6,028 bases of DNA, taken from NCBI RefSeq assembly GCF_946885855.1, contig NZ_CAMPHH010000213.1, positions 1 to 6,028 on the forward strand. Direction: 5' to 3'. Below are positions 1 through 4,975 of the stretch, piece after piece. A program made the translations under genes and the position numbers. Below the pieces are notes generated by a model. The model searched no databases. It saw nothing but the letters and a program-made list of their open reading frames with translations, and was not told the origin of the DNA. Within the stretch, counting starts at the first letter, position 1. Each line of letters opens with the position of its first letter. This DNA is from an uncultured Actinotalea sp. (lineage in GTDB: Bacteria > Actinomycetota > Actinomycetes > Actinomycetales > Cellulomonadaceae).

Positions 1-115
1 CCTCGACAGGCCGCAGTTCGACGCGCTCATGGCCGCCGTGCGGGCCGGCTCGGTCGAGCAGTACCTGGCCGCCAACCCCGACGCCGTCGACAGGCTCGGC
101 GAGACGACGCCCTGA
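1..115 (+). CDS. 3' end of an unidentified protein
   Basis: This is the C-terminal end of a gene that begins left of the window. The frame opening at base 2 gives 37 residues and stops at TGA 113-115. The peptide includes FDALMAAVRAGSVEQYL and PDAVDRL, which looks like a normal alpha-helical protein end with balanced acidic and aliphatic residues. Every codon ends in G or C. I do not recognise the family and assign no function. The opposite strand is also open here, as the tail of the phosphatase frame. That antisense translation (for example SPSLSTASGLAARYCS) looks less like a folded protein, so the plus-strand reading is preferred. The two genes are convergent. With only 37 residues visible, the gene call is moderate. 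Confidence 0.5.
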   Translation, partial: LDRPQFDALMAAVRAGSVEQYLAANPDAVDRLGETTP

Positions 116-567
116 TCCGACGGGACGGGTCCCTTCGGCGCCCCTACCGCCGGACCGCCTGCTCGCCGCTCGCCGCGGACCGGCCGGCCCAGCTCCCGCA
201 CGGTGAACGTCCGGCGCACGGCCGCGGGTGCCAGCTCGACCAGCGCGGAGCGGTGTCGCCGTGTCAGGGCCAGGACGAGGTCTGCCTCGCGCACCATCTC
301 CTCGGTCACCTGCCGCGCGGCGAACCCCGCGTACGAGACGCCGACGGCGTCCAGGAGGGCGGTCATGAGCGGAGCAACCGGGGCCCCGACCACGGCGCCC
401 ACGCCCGCGCTCTCCACCCGCACCCCGGAGTCCGGACCCAGCGCCGCCGTGAGAAGCCGCTCGACGGCGGGGGAGCGGCAGATGTTGCCCGTGCAGACCG
501 TGAGGACGGTGAAGGGCGCCGGCACGGGGTCCCCCGAGGCCTGGCTCGGGAAGGAGGGGTAGGTCAC
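1..567 (-). CDS. Low-molecular-weight protein tyrosine phosphatase, abnormal C-terminus, open at window edge
   Basis: This is a cytoplasmic LMW-PTP/arsenate-reductase-fold protein, a family that hydrolyses phosphotyrosine through a phosphocysteine intermediate. The start is GTG at 567, four bases after AGGAGG. The P-loop CTGNICRS lies at residues 25-32 of the translation: nucleophile Cys25, phosphate-binding Arg31, and the C-x5-R-S signature. It is followed by typical actinobacterial family blocks: SPAVERLL, VESAGVGA (51-58), GFAARQVTEEMVREADLVLALTRRHR in two adjoining blocks (81-106), and RRTFTVREL (118-126). After residue 127 the sequence turns into low-complexity Gly/Pro/Arg text. The Asp-Pro loop that supplies the general acid, expected further on, is absent. 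The frame has no stop down to base 1 (189 codons) and runs antisense through the gene ending at 115. A one-base shift near residue 125 would give a stop at 144-146. The fold call is secure, but the true 3' end and activity are not. The partner substrate is unknown. Confidence 0.8.
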   Translation of the reverse strand, partial: MTYPSFPSQASGDPVPAPFTVLTVCTGNICRSPAVERLLTAALGPDSGVRVESAGVGAVVGAPVAPLMTALLDAVGVSYAGFAARQVTEEMVREADLVLALTRRHRSALVELAPAAVRRTFTVRELGRPVRGERRAGGPAVGAPKGPVPSDQGVVSPSLSTASGLAARYCSTEPARTAAMSASNCGLSR

Positions 568-638
568 ACGGCCTCCTGGTGGGAACGGTCCCGGTCAGTG
601 TGGACCATTCACGACGGTTCTCCCACGGCCGATGAGCC
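568..638. promoter_or_regulatory. Divergent intergenic region, promoters expected
   Basis: These 71 bases separate two divergent starts (567 minus and 639 plus), so both promoters should lie here or just inside the genes. I see no convincing -35/-10 pair on either strand. Two structures are visible: a 5-bp inverted repeat GGTCC (587-591) / GGACC (602-606) with a 10-base spacer, which could be an operator or chance, and the left arm of a hairpin over the plus-strand start codon. Confidence 0.35.
572..577 (-). promoter_or_regulatory. Ribosome-binding site of the phosphatase gene
   Basis: Read on the minus strand this is AGGAGG, a perfect anti-16S match, followed by four bases and then GTG at 567-565. 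It decides the non-ATG start. No in-frame ATG occurs before the catalytic P-loop, so a later start would destroy the enzyme. Confidence 0.7.
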
Positions 639-642
639 GTGG
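623..642 (+). promoter_or_regulatory. Hairpin enclosing the start codon of the GGDEF-EAL gene
   Basis: A perfect 7-bp inverted repeat: CCACGGC at 623-629 and GCCGTGG at 636-642, with the 6-base loop CGATGA. The right arm contains the GTG start at 639-641 and the first base of the alternative GTG at 642. In mRNA the stem would bury the start codon, and no strong Shine-Dalgarno sequence lies upstream. This suggests low or conditionally opened translation, or alternatively a DNA operator. The repeat is seen directly; its function is inferred. Confidence 0.4.
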
Positions 643-3020
643 TGCTGAGATCGGCCTGGGTCGTCCACCTCGCGGTGGGCTGCCTCCTCGTGCTCGTCCA
701 CGGCCTCCTCGCACCCGGGACGCTCCAGGACGCCGTCTACGCGACGGCCGCTCTGGTGGCGCTGGCCGGCCTCTCGTGGGGCGTCCGGGTGCACCGGCCG
801 CCACGGCGTCGCGCCTGGCTGCTGCTGGGCTCCGGTGCTGGGCTCTGGGTCGCAGGCGACTTCGCCTGGGGCGTGCTGGGCGCGAGCGTGGGGCCACAGG
901 CGTCGCCGTCGGCGATGGACGTGCTCTACCTCCTCGGCTACCCGCTGCTGGCCGCGGGGCTGTGGCAGATCACCGCCCGGGCCTCCCGGGCCGGGAACCT
1001 CATCGCGGTCCTCGACACCCTCATCGTGACCACCGCGGTGACGCTCGTGCTGTGGGTGGTGGTCGTGCACCCGTCCTGGGCGCAGCCCGGGGGCTCGACA
1101 GCCGACCGTGCGGTCGGCCTGCTGTACCCGATCGCGGATGCGGTGCTCGTCGCCTACCTCGTCCACCTGCTCATCACCACGCGCCGACGCAGCGCGTCGC
1201 TCCTGCTGCTCGGCGTCGGGTTCGGCGTCGTGCTCGCCGGGGACGTCGTCTACCAGCTCGTCCGCGTCCACCCCGACGTCGCGGGGGGCGCGCCACCGGT
1301 CGAGACGCTCTGGCTGATCGCCTACTTCCTGTGGTCCGCCGCCGCCCTGCACCCGGACATGGCGACCGTCGGCTCCGCGCGCCGGCCCGGCATCACGGGC
1401 GAAGGGTCGAGCACGCGGGTGGTCTACCTCGCGGGTGCCACGCTGCTCCTGCCCGGCGTGCTGCTCGTCGAGTCCGCGCTCGGGGTTCCCGTGCACGGCA
1501 CCACGGTGGGGCTCTTCTCCGTCGCGACCATCGGCCTGCTGGCCGCGCGGCTCGTCCTCATGATCCGCCGGATGCAGGATCAGGCGTCCCACCTGGTCCG
1601 CCTCGCCGACACCGACTTCCTCACCGGCCTGCTCAACCGTCGCCGGCTCGTGCACCACCTGTCGCAGCTCACCGGCGAGGTCCGCCGCGGTGAGCGCGAC
1701 GGGTCGGCCGCGCTGCTCGTCGTCGGGCTCAGCCGGTTCACGGAGATCAACGACACCCTGGGCCACCGCATCGGCGACGACCTCCTGCGCGCCGTCGCCG
1801 GTCGCCTGACGGAGCACCGCTGCGAGGGTGCCGTGCTCGCTCGGCTCGGCGGCGACGTCTTCGGGATCCTCCTGCCGCACGCCGGCACCGCGGACCAGGC
1901 CCTGGCGTGCGCGGCGGAGGTCACCGGACTGCTGAGCCGCCCGTTCGTCGTCAGCGACCTCGGGGTGGACGTCCAGGCCGGCGTCGGCGTGGTCCTCACG
2001 CCCGACGACGGCGTGGACCCCGCCGTCCTGCTGCACCAGGCCGACGTCGCGATGTCCGCGGCTCGCGAGCGGTCCGACCACGTGGCTCGCTTCGACCCGG
2101 CCATGGAGGTCGGCGGCGCCCTGGCCCCGGAGCTCATGGCCGACCTCGGCGACGCGTTGGAGGAGCGCCGGGTCGTGGTGCACTACCAGCCGCAGATCAG
2201 TCTCGGCACGGGACAGGTGGTCGGCGCCGAGGCGCTCGTGCGCTGGCAGCACCCGGTGCACGGGCTGCTCGCTCCCGGCGCCTTCGTCCCCGCCGCGGAG
2301 CGGACCGGCCAGATCCGCCCGTTGACCCGGTACATCCTCGACGCCGCGCTCGAGCAGTGCGCGCGGTGGCAGGAGCGCGGGCCGTTCACCGTCGCCGTCA
2401 ACCTCTCGGTGCGCAACCTGCTCGACCCGCGGATCGTCGACGACGTCCGCGAGGCCCTCGAACGCCACGGCGTCGACCCGCGCCGCGTGGAGCTGGAGAT
2501 CACCGAGACGAGCGCGATGGTCGACCCGGAGCGGTCCGGGCATGCGCTGCGGGCGCTCCACGCGCTCGGGGTGGTCCTGTCGATCGACGACTACGGCACG
2601 GGCTACGGGTCCCTCGCCTACCTGCAGGAGCTGCCGGTCTCCCGTCTCAAGATCGACCGGACCTTCGTCGCCGGGCTCCGGGACAGCGCTGCGTCCGAGG
2701 CCATCGTGCGGTCCATCGTGGAGCTCGCCCAGCGGCTCGGGCTGTCGGTCGTGGCCGAGGGTGTCGAGGACGACGAGACGCTGCTGATCCTGCGGGACAT
2801 GCGGTGCGACTTCGCCCAGGGGTACGGGATCGCGCGGCCCCTACCGGCCGAGCGGCTCGCCGACGCGGCGGAGGAGGTCCAGGGGCGGGTGCCCGCGCGC
2901 CTGGGCGTGCTGCCTGCCACGACGGGCGAGGTCCCGCGGCCGCGCACCGGAGAGGCTTCCCCCGTCGCAGGCCGCGGCGGTGCGGGCCATGCCCGGGCAC
3001 ACGCTCCCGAGGCGCGTTGA
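639..3020 (+). CDS. Membrane GGDEF-EAL protein, probable c-di-GMP phosphodiesterase
   Basis: A 793-residue integral membrane protein predicted to hydrolyse cyclic di-GMP to pGpG. About ten hydrophobic segments fill residues 6-309 (roughly 6-24, 33-49, 59-81, 92-111, 119-143, 158-179, 186-208, 222-238, 261-281, 288-309) and form a membrane sensor of no family I can name. A GGDEF domain follows (about 322-480; DFLTGLLNRR at 326-335). It is degenerate: the signature is GGDVF (404-408) and the metal-site DLD motif is GLS (363-365), although guanine-contact Asn371 and Asp380 remain. The EAL domain (about 500-755) looks fully active: EAL 531-533, Asn588, Glu620, Asp650-Asp651 in DDYGTGY, Lys671, Glu707 and Gln727. 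The tail after 760 is Pro/Arg/Ala-rich. An in-frame stop at 633-635 limits the start to GTG 639 or GTG 642; no clear ribosome-binding site helps choose. The signal sensed is unknown. Confidence 0.93.
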   Translation: MVLRSAWVVHLAVGCLLVLVHGLLAPGTLQDAVYATAALVALAGLSWGVRVHRPPRRRAWLLLGSGAGLWVAGDFAWGVLGASVGPQASPSAMDVLYLLGYPLLAAGLWQITARASRAGNLIAVLDTLIVTTAVTLVLWVVVVHPSWAQPGGSTADRAVGLLYPIADAVLVAYLVHLLITTRRRSASLLLLGVGFGVVLAGDVVYQLVRVHPDVAGGAPPVETLWLIAYFLWSAAALHPDMATVGSARRPGITGEGSSTRVVYLAGATLLLPGVLLVESALGVPVHGTTVGLFSVATIGLLAARLVLMIRRMQDQASHLVRLADTDFLTGLLNRRRLVHHLSQLTGEVRRGERDGSAALLVVGLSRFTEINDTLGHRIGDDLLRAVAGRLTEHRCEGAVLARLGGDVFGILLPHAGTADQALACAAEVTGLLSRPFVVSDLGVDVQAGVGVVLTPDDGVDPAVLLHQADVAMSAARERSDHVARFDPAMEVGGALAPELMADLGDALEERRVVVHYQPQISLGTGQVVGAEALVRWQHPVHGLLAPGAFVPAAERTGQIRPLTRYILDAALEQCARWQERGPFTVAVNLSVRNLLDPRIVDDVREALERHGVDPRRVELEITETSAMVDPERSGHALRALHALGVVLSIDDYGTGYGSLAYLQELPVSRLKIDRTFVAGLRDSAASEAIVRSIVELAQRLGLSVVAEGVEDDETLLILRDMRCDFAQGYGIARPLPAERLADAAEEVQGRVPARLGVLPATTGEVPRPRTGEASPVAGRGGAGHARAHAPEAR

Positions 3021-3096
3021 CCCCCTGACCCGCCGAGGACGTTCGTCCCGCGCAACGACGCCCCCACCGGGATAAACACGGTGTGAGGTGGTCGCG
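3021..3096 (+). promoter_or_regulatory. Leader of the oxidoreductase operon, possible promoter and operator
   Basis: This 76-base gap precedes the gamma-subunit gene. It has the window's clearest AT-rich patch between genes, GATAAACA (3071-3078), which could serve as a -10 element with transcription starting near 3083. I see no good -35. The patch is flanked by the 5-bp inverted repeat CACCG (3065-3069) / CGGTG (3079-3083). A second palindrome-like element, GGACGTTCGTCC, lies at 3037-3048. Together they suggest a regulated promoter, but each element is short enough to occur by chance. No stem followed by a T run is present, so a terminator for the upstream gene is not evident. Confidence 0.3.
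3085..3091 (+). promoter_or_regulatory. Ribosome-binding site of the gamma-subunit gene
   Basis: GAGGTGG lies with its GAGG core eight bases before ATG 3097. It supports ATG 3097 over the upstream in-frame GTG at 3088, which would sit inside this site, and over ATG 3100, which is further away. Confidence 0.55.
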
Positions 3097-3726
3097 ATGA
3101 TGCGGGTACGGATCCACGGGCGGGGCGGACAGGGTGTCGTCACCGCCGCGGAGCTGCTGGCGGAGGCCGCGTTCCGGCAGGGCCGGCACGCCCAGGCCTT
3201 CCCGTTCTTCGGCTCGGAGCGGACGGGCGCGCCGGTCGTGGCGTTCTGCCGCATCGACGACGCGCCGATCCGCGCCCGCGACCCCGTCACCACCCCGGAC
3301 GCGGTGATCGTGCAGGACCTCACGCTGCTCGGGCACGTCGACGTCCTCGCGGGGCTGCGCCCCGACGGCTACGTCCTGCTCGACAGCCCGCGCCGCCCCG
3401 CCGACCTCGGCCTGCACGGCGCCCCGCCGCCGGACGGCACGACGGTCGTGCCCGTCCCGGCCACCGCCATCGCGCGCGAGCACCTCGGCCGCCCCCTGCC
3501 CAACACGCCGCTGCTCGGCGCGTTCGCCGCTGCGACGGGGATGGTGAGCCTGGACGCCGTCGTCGCAGCGCTGCTGGAACGGTTCCCGGGCGCCGTCGGC
3601 GAGCGCAACGCGGCTGCCGCCCGCGCCGCGTACGAGCTGGTCCTCGGCCCGGCCGACCGGTTCGTGCCCAGCCCCTACGAGGACGGCGTCTGGATCCCGG
3701 AGGTGTCCCGTGCTGCAGCAGGTTGA
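3097..3726 (+). CDS. porG: 2-oxoacid:acceptor oxidoreductase, gamma subunit
   Basis: This is the gamma subunit of a pyruvate:ferredoxin-type oxidoreductase, cytoplasmic, 209 residues, within the usual size for a stand-alone gamma. The N-terminal GRGGQGVV motif (8-15) is the family's signature. It is followed by family blocks around HAQAFPFFGSERTGAPV and DAVIVQDLTLL. In the family, this domain packs against the catalytic subunits and takes part in CoA binding. It is the first gene of a gamma-alpha-beta operon, and its last 17 bases overlap the alpha gene, indicating translational coupling. ATG 3097 is preferred from the GAGG spacing; GTG 3088 would add three residues. The symbol names the family only: pyruvate, branched-chain or aryl 2-oxoacids cannot be separated from this sequence. 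Confidence 0.9.
   Translation: MMRVRIHGRGGQGVVTAAELLAEAAFRQGRHAQAFPFFGSERTGAPVVAFCRIDDAPIRARDPVTTPDAVIVQDLTLLGHVDVLAGLRPDGYVLLDSPRRPADLGLHGAPPPDGTTVVPVPATAIAREHLGRPLPNTPLLGAFAAATGMVSLDAVVAALLERFPGAVGERNAAAARAAYELVLGPADRFVPSPYEDGVWIPEVSRAAAG
3699..3703 (+). promoter_or_regulatory. Ribosome-binding site of the alpha-subunit gene
   Basis: GGAGG inside the end of the gamma gene, six bases before GTG 3710. It fixes the non-ATG start of alpha and shows that alpha is translated from the same message while gamma is being finished. Confidence 0.65.
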
Positions 3727-4975
3727 GGGCTCCAAGGCGGTCGCGGCCGCCGTGGCGGCGTGCCGGCCGCAGGTGATCTGCGCCTATCCGATCTCCCCGC
3801 AGACGCACATCGTCGAGCAGCTCTCCCGCCTGGTGAAGGCCGGCCAGCTGCGCTGCGAGTACCTCAACGTCGACTGCGAGACGTCCGCGCTGTCCGGGCT
3901 CATCGGCGCCGCCGCCGTCGGCGCCCGTACCTACACCGCGACCTCCAGCCAGGGCCTGCTGCACATGTCCGAGGCCGTGTTCAACGTCGCCGGGCTCGGC
4001 CTGCCGATCGTCATGACCGTCGCCAACCGCGCCCTCGGCGCGCCCATCAACATCTGGAACGACCACTCCGACTCCATGTCCCAGCGCGACGCCGGCTGGA
4101 TCCAGGTCCACGCGTCCTCCAACCAGGCCGCCGCCGACCTGCACGTGCTCGCGTTCCGCCTGGCCGAGACCGTCTCCCTGCCGGTCATGGTCTGCATGGA
4201 CGGGTTCGTGCTCACCCACGCCACCGAGCGCGTGGACGTACCCGACGCCGCCGTGGTCGACCCCTTCCTGCCCCCGTTCGCCCCGCACGAGCGCCTGGAC
4301 CCGGACGAGCCCGTCTCGATCGGCGCGATGGTCGGCCCCGAGGCGTTCACCGAGGTCCGCTACGTCGCCCACCGCCGCCACCTGCGGGTGCCGGAGGTCC
4401 TGCCCGGGCTCGCCTCGGAGCTCAGCCACGTGCTGGGCCGCGCCGTGCCGGGCGTGGTGGAGCCCTACCGGCTGGAGGGCGCGGAGACCGTCGTCGTCGC
4501 GCTCGGGTCCGTGGTCGGGACGCTCCAGGACGTCGTCGACGCCGCGCGCGAGGCCGGCCACGCCGCCGGGCTGCTCGGCCTGACCCTCTACCGGCCCTTC
4601 CCGGCCGCGGCGGTGCGGGACGCGCTCGCGGGGGCGCGACGCGTCGTCGTCGTGGAGCGGGCGTTCCAGACCGGCGTGGGCGGGATCGTCGCCGACGACG
4701 TCCGGCGCTCCCTCCCGGCCAACGGTCACGGCCGGCGCGCGGGGGACGGGAACGGGCACCCGACGCTGCACACCGTCGTTGCCGGGCTCGGCGGGCGGCC
4801 GATCACCCGGGCGTCGCTGACCGCGGTGCTGGACCGCGCCGTCGTCGGCGACCTGCCGGACCTGACCTTCCTGGACCTCGACGAGGCGCTGCTGGCCCGG
4901 GAGGGGGCGCTCGCGGACGTCGAGCGTCTCGGCGCCGATGGAGCAGCCCGGACCCCCGCGGAGGTGGCGCCATGA
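3710..4975 (+). CDS. porA: 2-oxoacid:acceptor oxidoreductase, alpha subunit (TPP pyrimidine-binding)
   Basis: The alpha subunit, 421 residues, pairs with beta to form the thiamine pyrophosphate site for oxidative decarboxylation of a 2-oxoacid to acyl-CoA. Domain I (about 1-230) carries AYPISPQTHIVE (25-36), the cofactor-activating Glu57 in DCETSAL, ATSSQGLLHMSEA, NRALGAPINIWNDHSD and SQRDAGWIQ, all family hallmarks. Domain II (about 250-400) is the transketolase C-terminal-like fold, including VVVALGS and AGLGGRPITRASL. A hydrophilic insert at about 338-351 with two NGH triplets interrupts domain II, and the tail after 390 is extended, making the protein slightly longer than common alphas of roughly 390-400 residues. 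The start is GTG 3710 after GGAGG. Its TGA (4973-4975) overlaps beta's ATG by four bases. No ferredoxin domain is fused to it. Substrate is undetermined. Confidence 0.93.
   Translation: MLQQVEGSKAVAAAVAACRPQVICAYPISPQTHIVEQLSRLVKAGQLRCEYLNVDCETSALSGLIGAAAVGARTYTATSSQGLLHMSEAVFNVAGLGLPIVMTVANRALGAPINIWNDHSDSMSQRDAGWIQVHASSNQAAADLHVLAFRLAETVSLPVMVCMDGFVLTHATERVDVPDAAVVDPFLPPFAPHERLDPDEPVSIGAMVGPEAFTEVRYVAHRRHLRVPEVLPGLASELSHVLGRAVPGVVEPYRLEGAETVVVALGSVVGTLQDVVDAAREAGHAAGLLGLTLYRPFPAAAVRDALAGARRVVVVERAFQTGVGGIVADDVRRSLPANGHGRRAGDGNGHPTLHTVVAGLGGRPITRASLTAVLDRAVVGDLPDLTFLDLDEALLAREGALADVERLGADGAARTPAEVAP
4960..4967 (+). promoter_or_regulatory. Ribosome-binding site of the beta-subunit gene
   Basis: GGAGGTGG within the last codons of alpha, with its GGAGG core seven bases before ATG 4972. 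It is a strong match to the 16S tail and supports efficient reinitiation at the ATGA overlap. Confidence 0.65.

Noticed and set aside
122..133. GGGA-CGGG-TCCC stem between the convergent gene ends, as a terminator
   Set aside because: A four-base stem with no following T run is too weak to call an intrinsic terminator.
203..562. Plus-strand frames of 119 and 131 codons opposite the phosphatase
   Set aside because: The minus strand carries the C-x5-R-S phosphatase signature and a good ribosome-binding site, while the plus-strand products look random.
581..619. GGGAAC at 581-586 and GTT at 617-619 as an ECF sigma-factor promoter
   Set aside because: The spacing is about 30 bases, far above the 16-19 expected for that promoter class.
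632..1693. 353-codon plus-strand frame starting at ATG 632
   Set aside because: It is out of frame with the clear GGDEF-EAL protein and translates to Arg/Pro/Ala-rich text. Only the 639 frame gives membrane segments and conserved motifs.
609..2561. 650-codon open frame on the minus strand opposite the GGDEF-EAL gene
   Set aside because: Its translation is rich in His, Asp, Gly, Arg and Gln with no domain or hydrophobic core. Long antisense frames are expected opposite GC3-rich genes.
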